Source: Pantoea trifolii (lineage in GTDB: Bacteria; Pseudomonadota; Gammaproteobacteria; Enterobacterales; Enterobacteriaceae). From it: a DNA stretch of 64,000 nucleotides. The stretch is from contig NZ_JANIET010000002.1 in assembly GCF_024506435.1 (NCBI RefSeq), positions 620,001-684,000 of the forward strand, in the 5' to 3' direction. This document shows positions 37,645 to 46,394 of this stretch, in pieces; the stretch's first letter is position 1; every line of letters begins with the position of its first letter. The translations under genes and the position numbers were made by a program. The notes under the pieces were generated by a model. The model was not told the DNA's origin. It made no database searches and saw only the letters and a list, made by a program, of their open reading frames with translations.

Positions 37645-37752
37645 GTGTCGCCACCTTTGCGATTGCGCAGAGACTCTCAGGCAACGCCTGAAGAGCGCGA
37701 ACTGTCCGCTACAAAGCACAAAGAGGGAATCAGGGCGCAATATAGCCCTGCG

Positions 37753-37867
37753 GTTCCGCATCCCTACGCCGGTATTAGCCGGATCAGGTTCGGAGGGTCA
37801 CTACGTTGCCAGCGCATACACGCCAGCCGGTAGAATCTCAGCCCCTTAACAGAGCACCCCTTGGAAC
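37753..37867 (-). promoter_or_regulatory. TPP riboswitch (THI element) upstream of the LuxE-like gene
   Basis: Read on the minus strand, all conserved parts are in order. GGGGTGCT (37860-37853) is followed by GGGGCTGAGATTCTACC with the invariant CTGAGA (37841-37836). ACCCT, GAACCTGATC (37791-37782) and GGCGTAGGGA (37770-37761) come next. P1 is closed by GTTCC/GGAAC (37867-37863 with 37757-37753). A hairpin CAGGGC/GCCCTG (37750-37731) followed by the T-rich ATTCCCTCTTTGTGC is a plausible terminator-type expression platform. The riboswitch ends about 110 bases before the LuxE-like start codon. Confidence 0.95.
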
Positions 37868-37874
37868 AAGCCGC

Positions 37875-37904
37875 AGTCTAGGATGGCGCGCGATGATGTG
37901 TCAA
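37875..37904 (-). promoter_or_regulatory. Sigma-70 promoter of the TPP riboswitch operon
   Basis: TTGACA (37904-37899) and TAGACT (37880-37875) with an 18-base spacer. The predicted start is near 37868, directly before the riboswitch P1 stem. Confidence 0.65.
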
Positions 37905-37983
37905 CCTTGTTAAATTCTGGCCTGTCCGGCATTCATCACGCCATGTCTTATACTTTGGGCATCAGTATTTGTGGAGGTGAAGT

Positions 37984-38250
37984 ATGGCTGGCGGTTGGTC
38001 AGAAGACGGTGCAGTGCACAAACAAATTGATGCCACGGTTGATGACGCGGTGGCCCGCGCGCGCGAGAATCTCGGCCACGGTGAAAGCGCCGAGTTTTGC
38101 GACGAGTGCGGCGAACCGATCCCGGAAGCGCGTCGCGCAGCATTGGCTGGCGTGCGTTACTGCGTAAATTGCCAGAGCAAGATCGATAAAAAACAGGCGG
38201 CGACCAGCGGTTATAACCGCCGCGGAAGCAAGGATAGTCAGTTGCGGTAG
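37984..38250 (+). CDS. ybiI: YbiI, DksA/TraR-type zinc finger protein
   Basis: 88 residues, the same length as E. coli YbiI and with the same C-terminus GYNRRGSKDSQLR. The four-cysteine zinc finger is CDECGEPIPEARRAALAGVRYCVNC. The helical N-terminal part is shorter than in DksA and lacks the long coiled coil. The role is unknown; DksA relatives act on RNA polymerase. GGAGGTGAAGT precedes the ATG. TATACT at 37949-37954 is a possible -10 element. Divergent from the TPP riboswitch operon. Confidence 0.93.
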   Translation: MAGGWSEDGAVHKQIDATVDDAVARARENLGHGESAEFCDECGEPIPEARRAALAGVRYCVNCQSKIDKKQAATSGYNRRGSKDSQLR

Positions 38251-38329
38251 TTTTTTAAATTTATGCTGATAAGATAGCCGCACAACTCAACCCTGTACGC
38301 AGCGATTCAGTTCGCTGGCCGTTAGGGTG

Positions 38330-38355
38330 AAAAAACCGGTTCAGGCCGGTTTTTT
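38330..38355. terminator. Bidirectional rho-independent terminator
   Basis: AAAAAACCGG, loop TTCAGG, then CCGGTTTTTT. It serves ybiI (plus strand) and possibly the convergent peptidase operon (minus strand). Confidence 0.88.
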
Positions 38356-38435
38356 CGTATATTAAGGAAGGATAAACCCCATGATTACAGCTGAATATTA
38401 ATCAGGGTTTTGTACCATCGGCCAAATGAAATAAT

Positions 38436-38996
38436 TTAACGCGCAAAGCAGCCAAATCGCTCATCAAGTAACGGATAATTTTTCGCGTCAGGAAGTTCGA
38501 AGTGCCACCATTCCGTTGGCATGGCGACAAAGCCGCCGCCAAACATAATCGCGTTCAGCAGCAGGCGATTACGTTGCGCTTCGGCGGGGACATTCGGATG
38601 ATACGGATGTGATTCTGCTTCCATCGCATCAAAGGCGGTGCCCATATCCAGCGGCTGGCCTTGTGCATCAAGTAACGTCAGGTCAATTGCGACGCCGCGA
38701 CTGTGATTCGAACCCTGCGCGGGCGGCACCACATAATCTTTATCCGGACAGGCATCCCACAAGTGCCACTGCGCTTGCTGCGGCCGATAGGCATCGAATA
38801 CCAACAAACTGAATCCCGCCAGCCGGGCGATCTCAATGCTTTTTGCCAGTGCGTCGGCGGCTGCCGGATGCAGCAGCGCTTTGGCCTCCTGGTAAATGGC
38901 ATAGCCCGCGATGTTATCCGCCGTGGCATATTTCAGATCGAAACGTAAAGCGGGAAAGGTTACGGCTAAATCAATCAGTTCAACGTCCTGCGTCAT
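38436..38996 (-). CDS. ddpX: D-alanyl-D-alanine dipeptidase, VanX/DdpX family
   Basis: 186 residues (E. coli DdpX about 193). Zinc-site motifs are intact: SNHSRGVAIDL (the SxHxxGxAxD signature, His and Asp ligands) near 95-106, and EWWHFE near 165 with the catalytic Glu and the last His. FDAYRPQQAQWHLW carries the conserved Arg. It hydrolyses D-Ala-D-Ala in the cytoplasm, allowing reuse of D-alanine from wall peptides. It is the last gene of an eight-gene transport and hydrolase operon, 15 bases after the M24-like gene. In E. coli ddpX is also next to a dipeptide ABC transporter. Confidence 0.9.
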   Translation of the reverse strand: MTQDVELIDLAVTFPALRFDLKYATADNIAGYAIYQEAKALLHPAAADALAKSIEIARLAGFSLLVFDAYRPQQAQWHLWDACPDKDYVVPPAQGSNHSRGVAIDLTLLDAQGQPLDMGTAFDAMEAESHPYHPNVPAEAQRNRLLLNAIMFGGGFVAMPTEWWHFELPDAKNYPLLDERFGCFAR

Positions 38997-39011
38997 AATA
39001 CATCCTGCTCA

Positions 39012-40124
39012 TTACTGGTCCGGCAATGATAATAACTGACGCGGTAAATTTGTCAGCCGCTCTGCACCAGCGGGCGTAACGCGCACCGTTTCGCTGAACG
39101 CCAAACCTTGCGCCGAAATATACATGTGGAACACCATATTCTCTTCCAGCAGCCACTGCGCGTTAGGGTAGAAACTGCAGGAAAAATCACTGGGTCGTGG
39201 CGTGCGTGTATAAAGCCCCAGCGCATAACCGGTGATATTGGGATAATCCGCGCGCAATCCTCTACTCAAAACCGCATCGCGCACGATGGCATCCACGTCG
39301 TGCGCCGTCATGCCCGGTTTCATGGCGGTAAATTGCTGATCCTGAATCGCGATCAGCTGTGCTGCCACTTCGGCACGCTGCGCCGAAATCTCTCCGACGA
39401 TATAAGGCCGCATCAGGCGCGCGCTGTAATGTTTCACTTTTGGTATCAGCTCGACATGCAGCACATCGCCTTTTTCCAGCCGCTGCTCGTGGCCACTAGC
39501 ATGCAGAAAACCATTATCACCGCTGGCGATCACTATCGGTCCGGTTTCGCCGGTATCCGCGCCAAGCTGTAAAAACTGTCCGGCGGCCAGCGCGGCGACA
39601 TCGCGCACGCGCCAGCCGCCCTCCACTTCCGCGCCAATCGCCATCATTGTGGCATCCGCGATGGCAGCAGCCTGACGCAACGCGGCGATTTCCGCCGGGA
39701 ATTTGACGCTACGCAGCCGGTCGCTCAAGCCGGTTAAATCATGCCACGTCACGTCTGGTAGATAGCGCGAAAGCTGCTGCCAGCTGTGTACCGTCATGCC
39801 GTAAGAGTAAAAGTCCGCGCCGATGCGCGCCTGTTGATATCCGCGACGGATCAGGCTTTGCGCCACCGTGTGCCAGGCATCCTGATCATCGCGATAGCTT
39901 TCCACGTCCAGCGTCGGCGATTGCGTGCGGCATGGCGCCTCATCCAGTTGGCGCAGCACCATCCAGGGTTCGCCGTTGAGCGGCACCAGACAGGCGCGAT
40001 ACAAGGTTTCGGAGACGGTAAAGCCGGTGAGCCACGCCAGCAGCTCACCGTGATCCACCAGCATGATATCGACCGTGTTCTGCTGCATGGCGGCGCGCAG
40101 ACGCATCAGCGCTTCGGCGTGCAT
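39012..40124 (-). CDS. M24 (creatinase/Xaa-Pro peptidase-like) protein lacking the metal ligands
   Basis: 370 residues with the two-domain creatinase/prolidase layout: N-terminal creatinase domain (1-130) and pita-bread domain (about 140-360). The five metal ligands of M24 peptidases are not conserved. The Asp-x10-Asp segment reads VELIPKVKHYSARLMRP (Asp to Glu and Arg), the GHGxG His is Tyr in GYALGLY, and the EPG Glu is replaced in MVFHMYIS. It therefore resembles metal-free members such as creatinase rather than a peptidase. The true substrate is unknown. The start overlaps the preceding M20-like stop by one base (TAATG). Confidence 0.82.
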   Translation of the reverse strand: MHAEALMRLRAAMQQNTVDIMLVDHGELLAWLTGFTVSETLYRACLVPLNGEPWMVLRQLDEAPCRTQSPTLDVESYRDDQDAWHTVAQSLIRRGYQQARIGADFYSYGMTVHSWQQLSRYLPDVTWHDLTGLSDRLRSVKFPAEIAALRQAAAIADATMMAIGAEVEGGWRVRDVAALAAGQFLQLGADTGETGPIVIASGDNGFLHASGHEQRLEKGDVLHVELIPKVKHYSARLMRPYIVGEISAQRAEVAAQLIAIQDQQFTAMKPGMTAHDVDAIVRDAVLSRGLRADYPNITGYALGLYTRTPRPSDFSCSFYPNAQWLLEENMVFHMYISAQGLAFSETVRVTPAGAERLTNLPRQLLSLPDQ

Positions 40125-41350
40125 TACGCGGCCTCAACCGGCTGGCAAATCTCCAGAATGGCCAGCAAATAGATGCGCACCATATCGAGGAATTCACTGA
40201 TTTCAACCCGTTCATCCGGCATGGTGTTGTATTTGCCGCCCGGCCCACAGACGATCCCTTCCATGCCCGCATGCTGATAGAGATGCGCCGCGTCAGTGCC
40301 AAAGAATGCCGGAGGCGTGATCACGCCGGTCGGCTGCTCGGTTCCGCGCACGGTTTTCCAGCCGCGATTCACCGCTTTAACGATGGCCGATTCCGGTGAC
40401 ACTTCGAACGGCAACATGGTGGGTTTATCGCGGATGCCATCATCGTAAAGCTCAGCTTTCAGGCCCGGATGGCGCTGGCACAAGGTGTTCAGCAATGCCT
40501 GCAGATCGGCGAGCACGCCTTCCACCGTTTGCCCCGGCGCGAAGCGTGCCGAGCCTTTTAAGCGCACAAAGTCAGCCACCTGCGGCGGTCGCCACTCTTC
40601 CAGATCGCGGCCTAACGCGCCATGCACGGTGCCGATATGACCACGGTTAATCTTGCGATGTTCAGCGGTTTTGGCACCGCTAAAGGTCATGCCGTTAATC
40701 TGTGGAATCAGCTCGACGGCGGCGCTGATCGCATCCACCGCCTCTTCACGTTTTGACAAATGGCGCGTATCGCCGGTGAGCTCGATGGTAAACATCAGCG
40801 AACCGGCGTGCATGGTGAGCGCTTGCAGGTCGGTGGGTTCGGCGTTGATGAAGTAGTCGGCGCGCACACCTTGCTCAATCGCCGCCAGCGTGCCAATGCC
40901 GCCCTGCAACTCGCCCACCACGTAGGTCAGAATCACATCGCCTTTCAGCTTCACACCGGCATCAATCAGGGTTTTCAAGGCGCAAAAGTAGGCGGCATCC
41001 CCCGCTTTCATGTTCGACACGCCGATACCGTAGATGAACTGCTCGTCAATTTTTCCTTCCCAGGGATCGACGGTCCAGCCTTCGGTGACCGGATTGGTAT
41101 CCAGATGTCCGTTAAACAGCAGGCTTTTGCCGCCGCCGCTGCCTGCTAGTCGTCCAATTGCGTTCAGTCGATCGCCAGGCACGTTTTGCAGTTCGGTTTC
41201 CAGGCCCAGCTGCGCCATCTGCGCGGCCATGTATTTCGCCAGTTCACGCTCACCATCGGTGGCGCTGTAGCTTTTGTGCTGCACCATTTTTGCCAGGAAA
41301 GAGAGGCAAAAGTCGCGATCGATATGATGAATTAACTGTTCAGGATTCAT
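40124..41350 (-). CDS. M20-family hydrolase-like protein with degenerate metal site
   Basis: 408 residues, with the M20 catalytic and dimerisation domains. The first His motif FNGHLDTNP and the EPT glutamate are kept. The bridging Asp is Asn in GIGVSNMKAG, the DEE pair reads GEL, and the last His position reads YNTMPDE. Compared with carboxypeptidase G2, all residues unique to one of the two zinc sites and the bridging ligand appear lost, while the general-base Glu stays. It may be inactive, use one metal or do other chemistry. The start is at ATG 41350 (weak GAGA site); a 21-codon extension to 41413 overlaps the ATPase gene and is not supported. Confidence 0.82.
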   Translation of the reverse strand: MNPEQLIHHIDRDFCLSFLAKMVQHKSYSATDGERELAKYMAAQMAQLGLETELQNVPGDRLNAIGRLAGSGGGKSLLFNGHLDTNPVTEGWTVDPWEGKIDEQFIYGIGVSNMKAGDAAYFCALKTLIDAGVKLKGDVILTYVVGELQGGIGTLAAIEQGVRADYFINAEPTDLQALTMHAGSLMFTIELTGDTRHLSKREEAVDAISAAVELIPQINGMTFSGAKTAEHRKINRGHIGTVHGALGRDLEEWRPPQVADFVRLKGSARFAPGQTVEGVLADLQALLNTLCQRHPGLKAELYDDGIRDKPTMLPFEVSPESAIVKAVNRGWKTVRGTEQPTGVITPPAFFGTDAAHLYQHAGMEGIVCGPGGKYNTMPDERVEISEFLDMVRIYLLAILEICQPVEAA

Positions 41351-41360
41351 GTGTTTCTCG

Positions 41361-42998
41361 TCATGCAACGGACTTGGATAAGTCGGGAATATGCACCGCA
41401 TCAAGCAATGCACGGGTATAAGGATGCTGCGCCAGCGCCGTCATGTTGTCGCCGGGCAGCACTTCCACCACGTCACCGCGATACATCACCGCCACGCGAT
41501 GGGCGATCTGGCGAATCAGGTTCAGATCGTGGGTAATAAACAGATAGGCGGTGCCGTAGCGGCGGCGCAGCTCCAGCAGCAGCTCGATGATGGTGGCCTG
41601 CACCGAGACGTCGAGCGCGGCGGTGATCTCGTCGCAAATCACCAGATCCGGCGGATTAGCAAAGGCGCGGGCAATGGCGACGCGCTGCTTCTGACCGCCC
41701 GACAGCGCATGCGGATAACGCTGCGCAAACTCCGCCGGCAAACGCACTTCCTGCAGCAGGCGCGCCACCGCCTGCGCTTCGGTTTCGCCCGGCGGCAAAC
41801 CGTACAAGCGCAGCGGTCGCGCGATGATCTCGCCGATGGTCATACGCGGATTCAACGAAGCATCGGGATGCTGAAAAATCATCTGCACGCGGCGGCGATA
41901 CTCTTTATCCATCTGCGCACGGCCATGCAGCGCGTAGCCGCAAAAATCCAGCTCGCCACTGAACGGCACCAGTCCAGTGATAGCTTTACCCAGCGAGGAT
42001 TTACCGGAACCCGATTCGCCGACCACGCCGAGAATTTCTCCCTGATGCACAGTGAGCGAAACCGCATTGGCGGCGCGCGTGGTATTGGCTTCGCGCTTCA
42101 GCAGGCGGTCGAGCAAACCTTGTTTGCCATAGTCGATGGTCAACTGCTTCAAACCGAGTAACGGTTGATTGCCCGGCGCGTCCTGCACCAGCCGATGTTG
42201 CGGATTAGGCACCGCCTCAATCAGCTTGCGCGTGTAGGCATTTTGCGGCGCGTTAAACATGCTACGCGTGTCGGCCTGTTCGACAATGCGCCCTTGTTCC
42301 AGCACACAGACGCGATTGGCGACTTTGGCGACTAACGCCAGATCGTGCGAGATATACAACGACGCGACGCCGGTCTCTTCGCGCAATCGCTCGTAGAGAT
42401 CGAGGATTTGCGCCGAGCTGATTACATCCAGCGCGGTGGTTGGCTCATCAAAAATCATGCAGTCCGGCTGGCAGGCAAACGCGGTGGCGATCAGGATGCG
42501 CTGCTTCTCGCCCCCCGAAACCTGATGCGGATAGCGGCGCATCATGCGCGCCGGATTTTTGAGTTCAACGTCGTGCAGCAGCGATTCGCCCAGCTCCTGC
42601 GCTTCGCGCGCGGACAAACCGCGATGGCGGCGTAGTACTTCGGTGACCTGCTCACCCAACGTCAGCGTGGGATTGAGCGAGGCGCTGGGATCCTGAAAAA
42701 TCATCCCGAGTTTGGCCCCGCGCAGTGCCGTCAGTTTGGCCGCTGGCAAGGTCAGCAGGCTGTCGCCGTTCAGGCGGATATCGCCTTGCAGCTCACGCGC
42801 GTTACCCGCCAGCCAGCGCATAATCGCCCAGCCGAGCGTGGTTTTACCGGAGCCTGATTCGCCCACCAGCCCGAGTACTTCGCCGGGCATCACTTGCAGG
42901 TTGATGTCGCGTAATACCGGCAGCGCATGTCCTTTGGCTAACGCGTAATCGAGGCTGTAATTTTCCACCGACAGCACCGGTGCAAGCTTGTCACTCAT
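41361..42998 (-). CDS. Oligopeptide ABC transporter ATPase, two fused domains (DppD-DppF type)
   Basis: 545 residues with two complete ABC modules. Module 1: Walker [12 protein letters not shown] (about 44), signature [12 protein letters not shown], Walker [13 protein letters not shown]. Module 2 (from about 280): [37 protein letters not shown], where the usual DEPT is DEIT. Each ends in an oligopeptide-type C-terminal region ([16 protein letters not shown] and [12 protein letters not shown]). It resembles GsiA/YejF fusions. The start overlaps the DppC-like stop (TGATG). Ten bases separate it from the M20-like gene. Confidence 0.93.
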   Translation of the reverse strand: MSDKLAPVLSVENYSLDYALAKGHALPVLRDINLQVMPGEVLGLVGESGSGKTTLGWAIMRWLAGNARELQGDIRLNGDSLLTLPAAKLTALRGAKLGMIFQDPSASLNPTLTLGEQVTEVLRRHRGLSAREAQELGESLLHDVELKNPARMMRRYPHQVSGGEKQRILIATAFACQPDCMIFDEPTTALDVISSAQILDLYERLREETGVASLYISHDLALVAKVANRVCVLEQGRIVEQADTRSMFNAPQNAYTRKLIEAVPNPQHRLVQDAPGNQPLLGLKQLTIDYGKQGLLDRLLKREANTTRAANAVSLTVHQGEILGVVGESGSGKSSLGKAITGLVPFSGELDFCGYALHGRAQMDKEYRRRVQMIFQHPDASLNPRMTIGEIIARPLRLYGLPPGETEAQAVARLLQEVRLPAEFAQRYPHALSGGQKQRVAIARAFANPPDLVICDEITAALDVSVQATIIELLLELRRRYGTAYLFITHDLNLIRQIAHRVAVMYRGDVVEVLPGDNMTALAQHPYTRALLDAVHIPDLSKSVA

Positions 42999-43825
42999 CA
43001 GTGGCTCCTTGGGTTGAGCACATCACGCAGCCCGTCACCCAGTAAATTAAAACCAATGGCGACCAGCGCGATGGCGAGGCCCGGAATCATCATCATCCAC
43101 GGCGCATTGAAGAAGTAAGCGCGCGCTTCTGAGACCATCAATCCCCACTCCGGCTCTGGCGGCTGTGCGCCTAAACCCAGGAAACTCAGGGTGGCAAACA
43201 GCATGATGGCGAAGGCAACGCGAATGGTGGCTTCAACGATGATCGGCGCCAGAATATTCGGCAGCATTTCGCGCAGGATGATGTAGTGCCCGGCTTCGCC
43301 GCGCGCGATGGCAGCGTTGATGTAATCCTGCTGACGGGCGGCTAACGCCACGCTGCGCGAGATGCGCACCATGCCCGGCACAAAGGCGATGGTGATCGCC
43401 AGCACCGCGTTCATGCTGCTCTGCCCGAGCGTGCTGACAATCAGCAACGCAAACAGCAGGCTGGGAATCGCCATCATCGCATCCATGGTGCGCATCATGA
43501 ACTCATCAAATTTGCCGCCCAGATAGGCGCTGGCAGTGCCGAGCACCGAACCGATCACCATCGCCAGCGCGGTAGCCAGCAGCGACAGTAAAATGGTTGA
43601 GCGCGCACCCACCATCACGCGGCTGAAGATGTCGCGGCCCATTTGATCGGTACCAAACCAGTGTTCCGCGCTGGGCGGCTTGTATCGCATCAGGATGGAA
43701 ATCGATTCAGGATCAAAAGGCGCAACGTGCGCGCCGCCTACCACCATCAGCAGCGCCAGCAAGATAATCAGCACGCCAGCGGCGCCCTGCGGTGAACGCA
43801 GCAAACGTTTCAAAATATCAGGCAT
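42998..43825 (-). CDS. Peptide ABC transporter permease, DppC type
   Basis: 275 residues. An N-terminal membrane segment is followed by the phrase HWFGTDQMGRDIFSRVMVGARSTI typical of DppC/OppC proteins, then five more segments. The EAA-type loop is YINAAIARGEAGHYIILREMLPN near 170, and a conserved SFLGLGAQPPEPEWGLMVSEA follows. It forms the inner-membrane channel with the DppB-type subunit, whose gene overlaps it by eight bases. Confidence 0.93.
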   Translation of the reverse strand: MPDILKRLLRSPQGAAGVLIILLALLMVVGGAHVAPFDPESISILMRYKPPSAEHWFGTDQMGRDIFSRVMVGARSTILLSLLATALAMVIGSVLGTASAYLGGKFDEFMMRTMDAMMAIPSLLFALLIVSTLGQSSMNAVLAITIAFVPGMVRISRSVALAARQQDYINAAIARGEAGHYIILREMLPNILAPIIVEATIRVAFAIMLFATLSFLGLGAQPPEPEWGLMVSEARAYFFNAPWMMMIPGLAIALVAIGFNLLGDGLRDVLNPRSH

Positions 43826-44765
43826 AGGAGATCCGCTTATCGAGAGTGACGTAGGCCAAATCAGCCAGGAAGTTCACCACTGAATAGGTTGCGGCGAGGA
43901 TCATCACGCCAGCCTGAATAGTGGGCAGATCGCGCGCCTGCACGGCGACAATCAGTTCGCGGCCAATGCCGGGAATGGCGAAAATCTCCTCCACCACCAC
44001 AATGCCGCCCAGCAGATAACCAACATCCAGCGCCACAATGGTGATGGTCGGCAACAAGCCGTTTCGCAGCGCATGTCGCCAGAGAATGCGACGACGCGAT
44101 AAACCTTTCAGCCACGCGGCGCGGATGTAATCGGTATGCAGCACATCGACCATTTCTGAGCGCACCATGCGCGAGACGTGCGCCACCAGAATCAGCGCCA
44201 CGGTGACCGACGGCAGAATCAGGTGCTGAATGCCGCTGACGAAGTTCTCACTGAGCGGCACATAGCCGGTGGCGGGCAAAATCTGCCAGACATCGGCAAA
44301 CAGCAGCAAGACCAGCGTGGCGGTGACGAATTCCGGGAACGAGATGCCGATATAGGAGATAACGCTCACCAGCACATCGGCGGTTTTGCCGCGACGCACC
44401 GCCGCCCAGATACCGAGGGGAATGGCGATAATCAGCATCAGAATTAAGGCGCACACCGCCAATAGCAGCGAACGCGATAACGCCGTTAGCAGTGTAGGTG
44501 CCACTTCGAGGCCATTGCGCATTGATACGCCAAAGTTGCCTTGCAGTGCCTGCGTCAGCCAATGCCAGTATTGCAACCACGCCGGGGCATCCAGCCCCAG
44601 ACGTTCACGCACCGCCGCCAATGCTTCCGGCGTGGCGTTTTGTCCCAGCAAGGTGACAGCCGCATCGGCCGGTAACAGTTGAGTGATGCCAAAGACCAGC
44701 AGCGACACCACTAACAAGGTGTAAACCATCAGCAGAAGGCGTTTGAGCAGATAACTTGCTGTCAC
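43818..44765 (-). CDS. Peptide ABC transporter permease, DppB type
   Basis: 315 residues with six predicted membrane segments. The N-terminal LLKRLLLMVYTLLVVSLLVF and the family PAWLQYWHWLTQALQGNFGVS are visible, and the EAA-type loop is YIRAAWLKGLSRRRILWRHALRN near 220. The C-terminal end overlaps the DppC-type gene by eight bases, suggesting coupled synthesis of the two channel halves. Nine bases follow the binding-protein gene. Confidence 0.93.
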   Translation of the reverse strand: MTASYLLKRLLLMVYTLLVVSLLVFGITQLLPADAAVTLLGQNATPEALAAVRERLGLDAPAWLQYWHWLTQALQGNFGVSMRNGLEVAPTLLTALSRSLLLAVCALILMLIIAIPLGIWAAVRRGKTADVLVSVISYIGISFPEFVTATLVLLLFADVWQILPATGYVPLSENFVSGIQHLILPSVTVALILVAHVSRMVRSEMVDVLHTDYIRAAWLKGLSRRRILWRHALRNGLLPTITIVALDVGYLLGGIVVVEEIFAIPGIGRELIVAVQARDLPTIQAGVMILAATYSVVNFLADLAYVTLDKRISYA

Positions 44766-44774
44766 GTTCGCTCC

Positions 44775-46373
44775 TTACACTGCGCGCTTCGGCGCTTTGT
44801 CGGTCAACCAGATATGGTCAAGACGGAACACCGCACCACGCGGATGCAGGTGATATCCGCCGACATAATCGCGGCTGGCAGCAAGCAGATCGAAGAAGGT
44901 TGGGATCACCGACGGCACTTCGTCATGCATCAGTTGCTGCGCTTTGCCATACAGCGTGGCGCGCTGGGCTTCATCGCGGGTTTCACGCGCTGCACCGACC
45001 GCTTTATCAAACTCCGCGTTGTTCCAGCGCGTTTCATTCCAGGATGCGGTTGAGGTGTAGAGCAGAGAAAACACTGCGTCTGGCGTCGGCTGCATGTTGT
45101 AGAAGCCGACGTAGAAATTGCCTTTCTTCCACACCTGATCGAGATAGGTGCTGTGCGCCATGGTCTGCACGTTGATGCGGAAACCGCCCTGTTTCGCCAT
45201 CTCGCGCAGCGCGATGCCTAGCTGGGTGCGGGTGGCCGGTTTGTCGGAGGCGATAAGCGTTAAATCCAGACCGTTGGGATAACCGGCATCCGCCAGCAGC
45301 GCCTTGGCTTTGCTGTAATCCACCGCTTTTTTCGCCAGGTTGGCGAAGAATGGATACGCGCCGTTGATCGGCGTGTCATTGCCCGGTGAACCCAGGCCAT
45401 CCGCCACGAAATCCACTGACGCCTGACGATCAACACACAGCGCCAGCGCCTGACGCACTCGCACATCGTTGAAAGGTTTTTGATCGCAGCCCATGTTCAC
45501 ATTAAGGAACTGGCCGGAGGCCACGCGCAGCGGCAGCACACCGGAAGATTTGGACAGGCGCGCGAACTCGCTCGACTGCGCGCTCAGCATCAAATCGGTG
45601 TCACCGGCGATCAGCGCAGAACTTTCCGCGATGCCATCGGGATAAACCACCACTTCCACGCCATCCAGATAAGGACGCGCCGGATCGTAGTAATGCGGAT
45701 TGCGCTTCACCACAATTTTGCGTTCTGGATCATAGGACACCAGTTGGAAAGGCCCGGCGCCGAACGAGGCTTTACTCAACTTGTCAAACTGGCCTTGCGC
45801 GATGCTGGCCGGGATAATTTTTGCGTCCGGATAAGCCAGCATCACCGGCAAATCGGCGTAAGGCGCATCGGTTTCAATCAATACCGTATTGGTGTCTGGC
45901 GTGCTGACGGCTTTAATCGGCCCAATGTTATGCAGCGCCGGTGAGGCATTTTTTGGATCGAGCAGCGCCTGCAGGCTGGCGACCACATCCGCTGAGGTTA
46001 ACGCGGAACCGTCGCTGAACTTCAGGTTCGGGCGCAGGGTAAATGTCCACTGCTTGAGATCGGCGCTCGCCTGCCAGGATTGCGCCAAATCGGCTTCGGC
46101 TTTCATCTCCTGCGTCAGACGCGTTAAGCCGCTGTACAGCAGTTCCGCCACCAGATATTCCGGGTTGACGCGAACCTGATGCGGATTGAGCACGCTGACG
46201 GCCTGGTCAACGCTGATGCGCAGCACGCCGCCTTTACGCGCGGTGCCGCCCGGCGTAGCGCTCATCACCTGCGCGGCATGGGCCGAGAACGACCAGGGCA
46301 GCATCGCTGCGCCCGTCAGAGCGGTAGAACTGGCGATAAACTGTCTGCGGTTTAACCCTTTCATTGCGCACAT
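44775..46373 (-). CDS. Peptide ABC transporter substrate-binding protein (SBP family 5), Tat-type signal
   Basis: 532 residues, periplasmic binding protein of the DppA/OppA cluster. The N-terminus carries twin arginines in LNRRQFIASS followed by a moderately hydrophobic stretch ending SAHA, so Tat export is likely. Family features: GGVLRISVDQAVSVLNPHQ near the mature start, SGLTRLTQEM, WTFTLRPNLKFSDGSALTSADV near 130 and GPFQLVSYDPERKIVVKRN. Ligand unknown; with DdpX in the operon, D-Ala-D-Ala-containing or modified peptides are candidates. GAGG lies about eight bases before ATG 46373. Confidence 0.92.
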   Translation of the reverse strand: MCAMKGLNRRQFIASSTALTGAAMLPWSFSAHAAQVMSATPGGTARKGGVLRISVDQAVSVLNPHQVRVNPEYLVAELLYSGLTRLTQEMKAEADLAQSWQASADLKQWTFTLRPNLKFSDGSALTSADVVASLQALLDPKNASPALHNIGPIKAVSTPDTNTVLIETDAPYADLPVMLAYPDAKIIPASIAQGQFDKLSKASFGAGPFQLVSYDPERKIVVKRNPHYYDPARPYLDGVEVVVYPDGIAESSALIAGDTDLMLSAQSSEFARLSKSSGVLPLRVASGQFLNVNMGCDQKPFNDVRVRQALALCVDRQASVDFVADGLGSPGNDTPINGAYPFFANLAKKAVDYSKAKALLADAGYPNGLDLTLIASDKPATRTQLGIALREMAKQGGFRINVQTMAHSTYLDQVWKKGNFYVGFYNMQPTPDAVFSLLYTSTASWNETRWNNAEFDKAVGAARETRDEAQRATLYGKAQQLMHDEVPSVIPTFFDLLAASRDYVGGYHLHPRGAVFRLDHIWLTDKAPKRAV

Positions 46374-46394
46374 CTTCTCTTCCTCGTTAAATAG

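Noticed and set aside
37645-37761. N-terminal extension of the LuxE-like gene
   Set aside because: The extension would start within the TPP riboswitch and its expression platform; the shorter start has a ribosome site and fits the family.
38705-38722. Sequence resembling a tRNA T-loop (GGTTCGAATC) on the minus strand
   Set aside because: It is the SNHS codons of the ddpX zinc motif, and no tRNA arms or acceptor stem can be formed around it.
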